Shown piece after piece: positions 20,998-28,700 of a stretch of 64,000 bases of DNA. The stretch is taken from NCBI RefSeq assembly GCF_900166625.1, contig NZ_LT800499.1, positions 4,149,827-4,213,826 of the forward strand, given 5' to 3'. The notes under the pieces were generated by a model. That model saw only the letters and a program-made list of their open reading frames with translations, was not told where the DNA came from and ran no database searches. Position 1 is the first letter of the stretch. Each line of letters begins with the position of its first letter. Source of the stretch: Halobacillus massiliensis. Lineage in GTDB: Bacteria > Bacillota > Bacilli > Bacillales > Halobacillaceae. A program made the translations under genes and the position numbers.

Positions 20998-21702
20998 TTA
21001 TTCTTTATCAGATTCGTGCCGCAACAGGCCTTTATAAATGGATGCTGCTACTTTTCTCTGATAATCCTCGCTTTCTAATAACTCCCTTTCCTCCGGATTT
21101 GATAAAAATCCAGCCTCCACTAACACCCCGGGGCTATCCGAGTGATCTACAATATAAATATTCCTTAAACCTAAAGCCTCCCTTTTTGTATTATTAAGAT
21201 TTTCCTTGATTTCCTTCTGAACCGCTTCTGCCAGCTTTTTGCTTTCTTCCTTGTTTGGATTATAGAAGGTTTGTGCCCCTCTCCACTGAGAAGATGGTAT
21301 GGCATTTAAGTGAACACTGATGAACAGATCTGTTTTAGAGTTATTAATAATTTCAAGTCTCTTACGTATGTCTTCGGACTTACGATGTGATAAACTTCCT
21401 TCTCCTGTCGACAAATCTTTGTCATCTTCTCTAGTTAAATAAACGACTGCTCCAGCTTCCTGTAAGTAATCACGCAAATACATAGCGAGCTTTAATGTAA
21501 TTTCTTTCTCTTCTGTACCATTTTTCCCTCTGGCCCCGCCATCCGGCCCGCCGTGCCCCGGATCAATCACAATTACTTTTCCGAAAAGAGGAGATGACCA
21601 GGCCTGCCATGTGTCTTTTGCTTCTTGCATCGGAAATGATATTAAACTGACGCATACTAATACGGCCGCGAACCATATAACCGTTTTCCACCATCGCCTC
21701 AT
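20998..21702 (-). CDS. cwlD: N-acetylmuramoyl-L-alanine amidase CwlD (spore cortex)
   Basis: A 234-aa protein with an N-terminal membrane/signal segment (about 6-23) and a single Amidase_3 domain. Zinc ligands are visible as His50 (DPGHGG), Glu65 (EEKEITLKLA) and His131 (SVHLNA), and the catalytic Glu is 196 (LVEAGFLSN). With PdaA, CwlD makes the muramic-delta-lactam of the spore cortex, which germination lytic enzymes recognise. The start ATG at 21702 follows GGGAGTGG; the longer frame (21750) adds 16 residues without support. The upstream neighbours in B. subtilis (ybaK, ybaJ) are missing; instead the divergent amiE cluster begins. Confidence 0.95.
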   Translation of the reverse strand: MRRWWKTVIWFAAVLVCVSLISFPMQEAKDTWQAWSSPLFGKVIVIDPGHGGPDGGARGKNGTEEKEITLKLAMYLRDYLQEAGAVVYLTREDDKDLSTGEGSLSHRKSEDIRKRLEIINNSKTDLFISVHLNAIPSSQWRGAQTFYNPNKEESKKLAEAVQKEIKENLNNTKREALGLRNIYIVDHSDSPGVLVEAGFLSNPEERELLESEDYQRKVAASIYKGLLRHESDKE

Positions 21703-21736
21703 AATGATCCACTCCCACTTCTTCCACTTATAGCTC

Positions 21737-21765
21737 AATATATGGGACAAGAATGACTTTTATAC
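21737..21765 (-). promoter_or_regulatory. sigma-E-like promoter of cwlD
   Basis: Minus strand: GTATAAA (21759-21765), 14 nt, then CATATATT (21737-21744). This is close to the mother-cell sigma-E consensus and agrees with cwlD being a sigma-E gene in B. subtilis. Confidence 0.55.
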
Positions 21766-21849
21766 CTGAACACCTTCTTCTAAATCTTAAGTCCTAGATC
21801 TTTTTGTTGTTTTTTGTAATATTCTAAATATTTTCCGACTTATGTGGTA

Positions 21850-21878
21850 TAGACAACTATATTATTAAAACTTATGAT
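21850..21878 (+). promoter_or_regulatory. sigma-A promoter of the amiE-nagZ-namZ cluster
   Basis: -35 TAGACA (21850-21855), a 17-nt spacer and -10 TATGAT (21873-21878); each hexamer matches consensus at five of six bases. It ends 42 bp ahead of the amiE start. No catabolite-repression or MurR-type operator was recognised. Confidence 0.7.
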
Positions 21879-21920
21879 TGAAACAAAGAGGTGAAAGCCT
21901 TTACATAAAAGGAGGAATTT

Positions 21921-23597
21921 ATGAAAAAATCAAATGTTTGTCTCGTCTTATCTACTGTTATAACAGCTTCTTTACTGTTTAACCCCACAGCTGAAAGGAG
22001 TGTACATGCAGACCAATTGAAAAAGCCTACAATCGAAAACAGAGCTCATAAGAAAACACAGGAATCCCCCCACCCTGTTTTTTCCTGGAATAACCCAGGT
22101 CCTTCTTCCCCTGTGCTTCATCCTGGATCTGTAAAAGGCGCCGGTATGAGACAAGAGCCTCTCCGTGCAATTGATTCGGTTATTGAAACAAGCATTTCAG
22201 AAGGAGCTCTCCCTGGTGCTGTCACTCTTGTCGCCAGAAAAGGACATATCGTCCAAAATGAAGCTTATGGACACTCTCTGCTTTATGAGGATGATCAGAA
22301 AAATCAAGTCCAAAACCCCCTGCACATGGAAAAAGATACTATTTTTGATGTAGCCTCTATCAGTAAAATATTCACCGCCACCGCAGCTATGATCCTTTAT
22401 GAAGAAGGATACTTTCAATTAGATGACCCTGTCGCAAAATACATCCCTGAGTTCGCACAAAATGGAAAAGAGAATGTAACGATTGAACAGCTCATGACTC
22501 ACACCTCGGGTTTTACAGCATGGGTGCCTTTATATGCTCAAGGTGAAAGCCGTGAAGACCGCCTGGAGTATGTATATGCCTATCCGCTGGCTAATTCGCC
22601 CGGATCTACATACACATACAGCGATTTAAACATGATCACCCTTGGCGCTCTTATAGAAAAGTTTTCAGGGCAGCGTCTCGATGAATTTGTGTACGAAAAC
22701 ATTACAAAACCGCTGAAAATGAAAAACACTATGTATAATCCTCCTGAGAAATTAAAGGAGCGCATCGCCGCTACGGAGTATCAGGAAGCGATTGGGCGAG
22801 GCCTCGTTTGGGGAGAAGTTCATGATGAAAACGCCTGGTCCCTTGATGGAGTAGCAGGACACGCTGGCGTATTCTCAACGGCTGAAGACCTCGCAAAACT
22901 TGGACACATGTATCTGCAGGATGGGCGTTACGGAGGTAAAAGAATTCTCAAACCAGCGACCGTCAAGCTGTTAACAGAAAATCGAATTCCCGAATTCCCG
23001 GGAGATGAGCACGGCTTAGGGTGGGAGCTGTCCCAAGGCTGGTATATGGATGCCTTAGCAGAATCTTCAACGATGGGGCACACAGGCTACACGGGTACCT
23101 CTATGGTCATTAATCAGGCAAATGATACGATTGCCATTTTGCTGACCAATCGGGTTCACCCTTCCAGAAATACCGTATCGACTAATCCGACGAGACAATT
23201 ATTTGCCCGCCAGGTTGCTGATGCGATTCCTGTTAACACACCTGGCCCTTCCTGGTTTGCAGGGTATGGCAGTCAATTGGACCGCTTCTTAACAGCGAAG
23301 GTCAGTATTCAAGAAGATACCACCCTTTCCTTTAAAACATGGTACCGTCTTGAAAACGGATATGATTTCGGCCATGTCGAAGTTTCAGAAGACGGCGAGA
23401 ACTGGAGGGAAATACGTGAACCGTTCACAGGCAGCAGCGGATGGAATAAAGAAAGCGTGACACTTCCCGCGGGAACCCAGTTTGTCCGCTTCCGTTATGA
23501 TACCGATGGAAGTGTGAATGGACGAGGCTGGTATATCACAAGCTTAAAAGGTGACTTCGAACTTCTCGAAACTGACTGGGAAAAACGGTCTTATTGA
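21921..23597 (+). CDS. amiE: Secreted serine hydrolase, AmiE-like, with extra C-terminal jelly-roll-like domain
   Basis: A 558-aa protein with AAAGGAGG 5 nt ahead of the ATG. A signal peptide (about 1-31, ending in HADQ) is followed by a Pro-rich linker. A beta-lactamase/PBP4*-type domain (about 80-445) carries Ser146-x-x-Lys149 (SISK), a YSDLN motif (233-237) and a GHTGYTG motif replacing KTG. B. subtilis AmiE (YbbE), about 440 aa, removes peptides from MurNAc-peptides during wall recycling, and its gene lies beside nagZ and namZ as here. Residues about 455-558 are extra: the pattern GHVEVSEDGENW...FRYDTDGSVNGRGWYI looks like the beta-sandwich domains of secreted M6 peptidases, possibly for glycan or surface binding. 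Substrate is inferred from the neighbours. Confidence 0.85.
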   Translation: MKKSNVCLVLSTVITASLLFNPTAERSVHADQLKKPTIENRAHKKTQESPHPVFSWNNPGPSSPVLHPGSVKGAGMRQEPLRAIDSVIETSISEGALPGAVTLVARKGHIVQNEAYGHSLLYEDDQKNQVQNPLHMEKDTIFDVASISKIFTATAAMILYEEGYFQLDDPVAKYIPEFAQNGKENVTIEQLMTHTSGFTAWVPLYAQGESREDRLEYVYAYPLANSPGSTYTYSDLNMITLGALIEKFSGQRLDEFVYENITKPLKMKNTMYNPPEKLKERIAATEYQEAIGRGLVWGEVHDENAWSLDGVAGHAGVFSTAEDLAKLGHMYLQDGRYGGKRILKPATVKLLTENRIPEFPGDEHGLGWELSQGWYMDALAESSTMGHTGYTGTSMVINQANDTIAILLTNRVHPSRNTVSTNPTRQLFARQVADAIPVNTPGPSWFAGYGSQLDRFLTAKVSIQEDTTLSFKTWYRLENGYDFGHVEVSEDGENWREIREPFTGSSGWNKESVTLPAGTQFVRFRYDTDGSVNGRGWYITSLKGDFELLETDWEKRSY

Positions 23598-23644
23598 TTT
23601 CCGCACAGTTTATGTAAAAAACTATCAAAAGGAGGGAAAAAGAA

Positions 23645-25714
23645 ATGAAAAGATTAAAGAAAACTATGCTGTTAACGGCAGTTGCAGCTATGGCGCTGAG
23701 TCCATTAGCCCCTCAGAATGTGTCTGCAAAAAGTCATAAAGACCAAAAAAGAAACGATCTCGTTCTCTTAGAAAACGCTAAGCAGGTGAAGAGCGACTTT
23801 GAAAACAATGAGTTGGACCTGACCGCACTAAACCTTTATAAGGATGGTCACTATAAAAAGGTGGAAAATAACCTGCAGTGGTCATCTTCTAACAAAAATG
23901 TAGCAAAGGTGGATAAGGACGGTACTGTCCAATTAACAGGGAAAAACGGTCGAACCTTTATTTCAGTATCTGATGGGAAAAATAAAGACCGGATTGCCAT
24001 TCAGCAGCATCCTAAAAAAGATGCGAAGCTTATTAAACAAAAAGGCGATAAGTACAAACTGATCAAAAATGCAATAAAGGGTATGACCCTCGAAGAGAAA
24101 GTCGGCCAAATGCTAATGCCTGATTTTAGGAATTGGGAAGGAAAAAATGTAACAGAAATGCTGCCTGAAATCGAGCAGGTCGTTAAAGATTATCACTTAG
24201 GGGGTGTAATCCTTTTCCGCGAGAATGTCGTGACAACTGAACAGACGGCTAAGCTTGTGGCCGATTATCAGGAAGCATCTGAAGAGCAGGGCCTTCTCAT
24301 GACGATCGACCAGGAAGGCGGAATTGTTACCCGCCTTCAATCGGGAACTGATATGCCCGGTAATATGGCTCTTGGTGCTACCCGCTCGACTGACATTACA
24401 GAAGATGTAGGTACAGCCATTGGGGCAGAGCTGGAATCTCTTGGCATAAACATGAACCTCGCTCCTGTTTTAGATGTGAACAACAATCCAGATAACCCGG
24501 TGATTGGCACCCGGTCATTTGGTGAAGATCCTGAACTTGTAGCAGATTTAGGAAACGCTTATATTAAGGGTCTGCAAAGTCAGGGAGTAGCCGCAACCGC
24601 AAAACACTTCCCTGGGCACGGTGATACGGCTGTAGACTCTCACCTTGGTCTTCCAGAAGTGCCGTATGATAAAGAACGACTTATGGAAGTCGAGCTATAC
24701 CCTTTCCAAAAAGCCATGGAAGCCGGTATTGATGCTGTGATGACCGCACATGTAACCTTCCCTAAAATTGATGACACGAAGGTAATCTCTCAGAAGGATG
24801 GAACCGAAATCGCCCTTCCTGCCACCCTGTCTCCTAAAGTGCTGACTGGACTGATGCGTGAGGAAATGGGATACGATGGCCTGATTATTACAGATGCCTT
24901 AAATATGAAAGCAATAGCCGATCATTTTGGTTCTGTTGATGCCGTTATCCGCAGTGTAAAAGCCGGCACAGATATTGTCCTCATGCCAGTTGGCCTTGAA
25001 GAAGTGGCTGATGGTCTGCTTGAGGCCGTTCGCTCTGGTGAAATCAGCGAAAAGCGCATCGAAGAATCTGTAGAAAGAATTTTAACTTTGAAGCTTGAAC
25101 GAGGAATCCTTAAGGAAGAGGCTGCTCCAGACATAGAAGAAATCATTAAAGAAGCTAATGCTACTGTCGGCTCACCTGAGCACCAGGCAATTGAAAAAGA
25201 GGCGTCTGAACGCTCTATAACGCTAGTGAAAAATGATAATATCCTTCCTCTTGCAGATGAAGGGAAAATTGTCGTCGTAGGCAACACTTATATCAACAGG
25301 CTGCATACTTCTATTTCCAGACTTCATGATGATGTCGAGCTTATTACCTCTTCAGAACCGTTAAACGACGAACAGCTTTCTAAAGTAAAAGCAGCGGACA
25401 GCGTTATCGTTGGTACCTATACGTTTAATGTAGCAGGACGTTCGCCAGCTAGCGCCCAGATGCAAATGGTGCACCAGCTTATGGAGGAAGCAAATGGACC
25501 GGTCATTGGTGTTGGCATCCGCAATCCATATGACATTATGGCCTATCCGCAAATCGACGGTTACCTTGCCCAGTATGGCTTTAATGATGTCAGCTTTGAT
25601 GCCGCTGCTGACACAATTTTTGGAAACAACAATCCGTCAGGAAAACTTCCGGTTACGATTCCTGATAACAATGAAGGGACCCTGTACGATTTCGGCCACG
25701 GCTTAAGTTATTAA
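23645..25714 (+). CDS. nagZ: Beta-N-acetylglucosaminidase NagZ (GH3), with Ig-like N-terminal domain
   Basis: A 689-aa protein starting 47 bp behind amiE with its own AAAGGAGG. Signal peptide 1-28. Residues about 35-122 resemble a bacterial Ig-like (Big_2) module (WSSSNKNVAKVDKDG...). The GH3 catalytic domain (about 140-500) contains KHFPGHGDTAVDSH, giving the NagZ Asp331-His333 acid/base dyad, and Asp417 of IITDALNM as nucleophile. The 86-residue spacing equals that of B. subtilis NagZ (Asp232/Asp318). A C-terminal alpha/beta domain follows. It removes GlcNAc from muropeptides outside the cell, feeding AmiE. The true family size in Bacillus is about 640 aa; the extra length is the N-terminal module. 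Confidence 0.95.
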   Translation: MKRLKKTMLLTAVAAMALSPLAPQNVSAKSHKDQKRNDLVLLENAKQVKSDFENNELDLTALNLYKDGHYKKVENNLQWSSSNKNVAKVDKDGTVQLTGKNGRTFISVSDGKNKDRIAIQQHPKKDAKLIKQKGDKYKLIKNAIKGMTLEEKVGQMLMPDFRNWEGKNVTEMLPEIEQVVKDYHLGGVILFRENVVTTEQTAKLVADYQEASEEQGLLMTIDQEGGIVTRLQSGTDMPGNMALGATRSTDITEDVGTAIGAELESLGINMNLAPVLDVNNNPDNPVIGTRSFGEDPELVADLGNAYIKGLQSQGVAATAKHFPGHGDTAVDSHLGLPEVPYDKERLMEVELYPFQKAMEAGIDAVMTAHVTFPKIDDTKVISQKDGTEIALPATLSPKVLTGLMREEMGYDGLIITDALNMKAIADHFGSVDAVIRSVKAGTDIVLMPVGLEEVADGLLEAVRSGEISEKRIEESVERILTLKLERGILKEEAAPDIEEIIKEANATVGSPEHQAIEKEASERSITLVKNDNILPLADEGKIVVVGNTYINRLHTSISRLHDDVELITSSEPLNDEQLSKVKAADSVIVGTYTFNVAGRSPASAQMQMVHQLMEEANGPVIGVGIRNPYDIMAYPQIDGYLAQYGFNDVSFDAAADTIFGNNNPSGKLPVTIPDNNEGTLYDFGHGLSY

Positions 25715-25718
25715 CAAA

Positions 25719-25744
25719 GAAGGGGGCACCTTCCCCCTTCTTTT
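25719..25744 (+). terminator. Terminator between nagZ and namZ
   Basis: Stem GAAGGGGG/CCCCCTTC with a short loop and a TTTT tail, directly behind nagZ. It lies within the cluster, so namZ may receive only part of the transcription. Confidence 0.75.
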
Positions 25745-25766
25745 AAAAAATAAAGGAGTGAAGCAG

Positions 25767-27035
25767 TTGAAAAAGCCAATAATCGGAATCCTCATCCTTG
25801 TTCTCGTTCTTTCGACTTTCAGTGTTGTATTTGCAGATAAAGGCGGGAACCATGAAAAACAAAAAGGGAAAGACAAAAACTTCAAGCTCGGTGTAGAAGT
25901 TTTACTTGAAAATGAGAAAGAATTGATTGAAGGAAAGAACGTCGGTCTTATTACAAACCCAACCGGTGTGGATAAGGATCTAAACAGCATTGTTGATCTC
26001 CTACATAATGATCCTGATGTTAACCTCACCGCCCTTTACGGCCCTGAGCATGGAGTCCGCGGAAGTGCACAGGCTGGTGAATACGTAGAGTACTATATTG
26101 ACGAACAGACAGGAGTGCCGGTGTACAGTCTTTACGGAAAGACCCGTAAACCGACACCTGAAATGCTTGAAGACATCGATGTTCTTTTGTTTGATATCCA
26201 GGATGTAGGAACCCGCTTCTATACGTACATCTATACAATGGCTTATGCTATGGAAGCCGCACAGGAAAATGACATTCCTTTCATCGTCCTGGATCGCCCG
26301 AATCCGTTAGGCGGTGAAAAAGTGGAAGGTCCTGTCATGGAAGAAGCTTATAAGTCCTTCGTCGGCAACTATGAAATTCCGCTTCGTCACGGGATGACAG
26401 TGGGAGAGCTTGCCATGTTATTCAATAAGGAATTCGAAATTGGAGCTGACTTGACGGTTGTTGAAATGAACAAATGGAAGCGTAAGACGTACTATGAAGA
26501 CACCCCGCTTCAATTTGTTGCTCCATCACCAAATATGCCGACACCAACGACTGCCCTTGTCTACCCGGGTGCTGCCCTCATTGAAGGTACAAATGTATCT
26601 GAAGGCCGAGGTACCACTCAGCCATTTGAACTTCTGGGCGCTCCTTTTATAAACAGCACAGAGCTTGCAGCAGAGCTGAATGAGCTGAACCTGCCTGGCG
26701 TCGTTTTCCGCGCGGCATCGTTTACTCCATCCTTCTCTAAGCATGCAGGCCGCTTAAGCCATGGCGTTCAGATTCATGTAACACACAAAGAGTCCTTTGA
26801 GCCGATTGAAACAGGACTCCACATTGTGAAAACGATCCACGATATGTATCCGGATGACTTTGCCTTCCGTGCAGAGAACTCTCAAGGTATTTCTTTCTTT
26901 GATAACCTGATTGGAAACGGATGGGTCCGGGAAGCTATTGAAAATGGAGACTCTGTAGAAGAGATTAAAAATCAGTGGCAGGATGAGTTAAAGGAATTTA
27001 AAAAGGTCCGTAAACACTACCTACTTTATAAGTAA
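25767..27035 (+). CDS. namZ: Exo-beta-N-acetylmuramidase NamZ (DUF1343)
   Basis: A 422-aa secreted protein. The TTG at 25767 is the likely start because AAAGGAG lies 8 nt ahead; the upstream GTG (25758) overlaps that site. Signal peptide about 1-23, then the DUF1343 fold across the rest. Landmarks are LITNPTGVD, GPEHGVRG (Glu94-His95, the conserved active-site motif), FDIQDVGTRFYTY, LDRPNPLGG, and EGRGTTQPFE. The B. subtilis homologue YbbC/NamZ cuts MurNAc from the non-reducing end of peptidoglycan fragments. Together with NagZ and AmiE it would strip wall fragments to GlcNAc, MurNAc and peptides. The uptake and MurNAc-6-phosphate genes (murP, murQ, murR) that flank it in B. subtilis are not here. 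Confidence 0.92.
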   Translation: MKKPIIGILILVLVLSTFSVVFADKGGNHEKQKGKDKNFKLGVEVLLENEKELIEGKNVGLITNPTGVDKDLNSIVDLLHNDPDVNLTALYGPEHGVRGSAQAGEYVEYYIDEQTGVPVYSLYGKTRKPTPEMLEDIDVLLFDIQDVGTRFYTYIYTMAYAMEAAQENDIPFIVLDRPNPLGGEKVEGPVMEEAYKSFVGNYEIPLRHGMTVGELAMLFNKEFEIGADLTVVEMNKWKRKTYYEDTPLQFVAPSPNMPTPTTALVYPGAALIEGTNVSEGRGTTQPFELLGAPFINSTELAAELNELNLPGVVFRAASFTPSFSKHAGRLSHGVQIHVTHKESFEPIETGLHIVKTIHDMYPDDFAFRAENSQGISFFDNLIGNGWVREAIENGDSVEEIKNQWQDELKEFKKVRKHYLLYK

Positions 27036-27038
27036 GAT

Positions 27039-27073
27039 AAAGCCTCCCAGTTATGATAGCTGGGAGGCTTTTT
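27039..27073 (+). terminator. Terminator of namZ
   Basis: Stem AAGCCTCCCAG/CTGGGAGGCTT with a T5 run right after the namZ stop. Confidence 0.9.
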
Positions 27074-27120
27074 GCTCCTGGGAAAAGGCTGTTCCCTTGA
27101 TCTCGTTTGGAGAAACGCGG

Positions 27121-27224
27121 CTGGGAAATAGCTCCCTTTCCACGGGGAGCCAATGAGCTAGCTCGCTGCACTCGCGGATCTCACCCTGGATCTATCTCCC
27201 TGCAGGAGTCTCGCCATTTCCCAG
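27121..27224 (-). repeat. Structured intergenic repeat, copy A (inverted)
   Basis: Read on the minus strand it begins CTGGGAAATGGCGAGACTCC, contains GGTGAGATCC and ends GGAGCTATTTCCCAG. This is the pattern of a dispersed repeat I associate with Bacillaceae intergenic regions (GGCGAGACTCCTGCGGGA... type). Its ends are inverted repeats of each other, so it can fold into one long hairpin. Confidence 0.7.
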
Positions 27225-27246
27225 TCACTTCACTATGGATAGGTTA

Positions 27247-27309
27247 AACGGAACATTAGTATCTTTAGCCGCTCTTATGGGAAAGTCCTCTCTTACCAAG
27301 CGTTCCGTT
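27247..27309. repeat. Small inverted repeat AACGGAAC/GTTCCGTT
   Basis: AACGGAAC at 27247-27254 faces GTTCCGTT at 27302-27309 across about 47 bp, in the segment between repeat copies A and B. A third AACGGAAC occurs at 27465-27472. No function is recognised. Confidence 0.45.
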
Positions 27310-27332
27310 AGTCCATAAAAACATAAAGGGCA

Positions 27333-27452
27333 GGGGGAAATGGCGAGACTCCTATGGGAGGATAGAACATGGTGAGATCCCGGAAGGCTTTAGCCTGAGG
27401 AAGCTCACCCTTCGCCCATGGAAAGCGAGTTGTTTCCACCGGCCCGGTTCTC
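27333..27452 (+). repeat. Structured intergenic repeat, copy B (direct)
   Basis: Begins GGGGAAATGGCGAGACTCC, contains GGTGAGATCC, GCCTGAGGAAGCTCACC and ATGGAAAGCGAG, and ends GGCCCGGTTCTCT. GGTGAG and CTCACC form an internal stem. It is in opposite orientation to copy A. Confidence 0.7.
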
Positions 27453-27512
27453 TAAATTCAGGCAAACGGAACAGCACTCTCATATTTCTAAGAATCAAAA
27501 AAGCCTTTATCG

Positions 27513-27607
27513 GAGCACAGAACAAGGGTGAGATCCATAGGTTTTAGCCTGAGGAAGCTCACCCTTCGCCTATGGAAAGCGAGATGTTTTCCGTGGCCCG
27601 GTTCTCT
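27513..27607 (+). repeat. Structured intergenic repeat, copy C (5' truncated)
   Basis: Shares GGTGAGATCC, TTTTAGCCTGAGGAAGCTCA, CTTCGCC, ATGGAAAGCGAG and GGCCCGGTTCTCT with copy B but lacks the 5' GGCGAGACTCC part. Its CCATAGG pairs with its own CCTATGG, whereas copy B has CCTATGGG against CCCATGG. Confidence 0.65.
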
Positions 27608-27821
27608 ATATTAAAGCAAACAGAGCTGGTAATGAGCAGCTCAAAAAGCTTGAAATTATAAACCAATAAATAATAAGCTTTCTTGAGCTTCTGTAAACTC
27701 CCCTTTCTAGTCTGAAGTCTCTTTTTTATCGATTTGCATAATTCCCCTCCATTCATCCAATCATTGTCCAAATGACCAGCATCTAATATAGAGAGATTGA
27801 TCTAAAGGAGGCTGTTTAGAT
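27608..27821. other. Gene-free leader region ahead of cotJB
   Basis: A long hairpin lies at 27638-27688 (AGCTCAAAAAGCTT facing AAGCTTTCTTGAGCT) without a T-run. No cotJA and no convincing promoter were found. A weak sigma-E-like CATCTAAT occurs near 27779-27786. Confidence 0.4.
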
Positions 27822-28082
27822 TTGGACAGAAATGAAATGCTTCAGGACATTCAGGAAATAGAGTTCGTTCTTCTAGAACTGCAGCTTTACCTTGATACAC
27901 ACCCTGAAGATATAGAAGCACTTAATTTATTTAATGCCTTCTCCGGTGAATTACAAAAACTTAAGCTGCTCTATGACTTAATATACGGACCTTTACTAGG
28001 ATTTGGGTTTTCGCAATCTAAAGATGAGTGGAAATGGGTCAATGATCCCTGGCCCTGGCAGTTAGAGAAAAGGTGTAAATAA
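27822..28082 (+). CDS. cotJB: Spore coat peptide assembly protein CotJB
   Basis: An 86-aa protein with a TTG start about 10 nt behind AAAGGAGG. The pattern is typical of the CotJB family: QEIEFVLLELQLYLDTHPED in the first half, LYDLIYGPL in the middle, and the C-terminal WKWVNDPWPWQLE. In B. subtilis the cotJABC operon is made in the mother cell, and its products join the spore coat. Here cotJB is followed by cotJC with one base between stop and start, so the two are translated together. cotJA is not present upstream in this window. A downstream ATG (MLQDIQEIEF) is an alternative start. Confidence 0.93.
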   Translation: MDRNEMLQDIQEIEFVLLELQLYLDTHPEDIEALNLFNAFSGELQKLKLLYDLIYGPLLGFGFSQSKDEWKWVNDPWPWQLEKRCK

Positions 28083-28083
28083 A

Positions 28084-28656
28084 ATGTGGATATACGAGAA
28101 GAAATTACAGTTCCCTATAGATATTAACAGGACAGACATTAAAATGGCCAAACTTCTTTACGAAGCTTACGGCGGCCAAGACGGACCTTTAACTATGGGT
28201 CTCAGCTATTTAAACCAGCGTTATACCGTAAAGGATCCCAGAGTGATTGCTTTATTAACTGATATTGGTACAGAAGAAATGGCTCACTTAGAGATTATCG
28301 CCTCATTAATCTTTAATCTAAGTAAAGATGCTACACCTCAACAGTTCAAAGAAGCGGGGATGGGTTCGTTTTATGCAAGCCACGACAGCGCTTTGGCATA
28401 TACAAATTCAAGCGGTGTCCCCTGGTCAGCGATGTATACCCAGACAAGTGGTGATTTAATAACTGATCTGAAAGACAATATAGCTGCAGAAGAAAGAGCC
28501 CATTCCCTTTATCAACGTCTCATAGATTTGACAGACAATCCAGATCTCCATGATGTTCTTCTATTTCTGCTTGAACGCTCTGTTATTCACGGCCTAAGAT
28601 TTAGGGAGGCTTTAAAGTTAGTAAGTGATGGATACTATAATGACTCTCAAGTCTAA
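28084..28656 (+). CDS. cotJC: CotJC, manganese-catalase-like spore coat protein
   Basis: A 190-aa four-helix ferritin-like protein of the manganese catalase family, the same size as B. subtilis CotJC (189 aa). Probable di-metal ligands are visible in GTEEMAHLEI (about 62-71), AAEERAHSLY (about 140-149) and VIHGLRF (about 176-182), plus a Glu on the first helix. CotJC is a coat component; whether it degrades peroxide in the spore is inferred from the family. Its start lies one base behind cotJB, and a terminator overlaps its stop codon. Confidence 0.95.
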   Translation: MWIYEKKLQFPIDINRTDIKMAKLLYEAYGGQDGPLTMGLSYLNQRYTVKDPRVIALLTDIGTEEMAHLEIIASLIFNLSKDATPQQFKEAGMGSFYASHDSALAYTNSSGVPWSAMYTQTSGDLITDLKDNIAAEERAHSLYQRLIDLTDNPDLHDVLLFLLERSVIHGLRFREALKLVSDGYYNDSQV

Positions 28657-28673
28657 CAGCTGAGAGTCTTTTT
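28642..28673 (+). terminator. Terminator of cotJBC
   Basis: Stem GACTCTCA/TGAGAGTC with a T5 run. The 5' arm lies in the last codons of cotJC. Confidence 0.8.
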
Positions 28674-28700
28674 GACATTCTTAACTTTTCAAGCAAAACA

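Noticed and set aside
25703-26029. 108-codon minus-strand frame across the nagZ-namZ terminator
   Set aside because: It reads the antisense of the namZ signal-peptide region; no ribosome-binding site.
27638-27688. Long hairpin AGCTCAAAAAGCTT/AAGCTTTCTTGAGCT, considered as a riboswitch or terminator
   Set aside because: No T-run and no match to a riboswitch core that I recognise.
27559-27771. 70-codon minus-strand frame in the repeat region
   Set aside because: It runs through repeat copy C and a hairpin, with no recognisable protein character.
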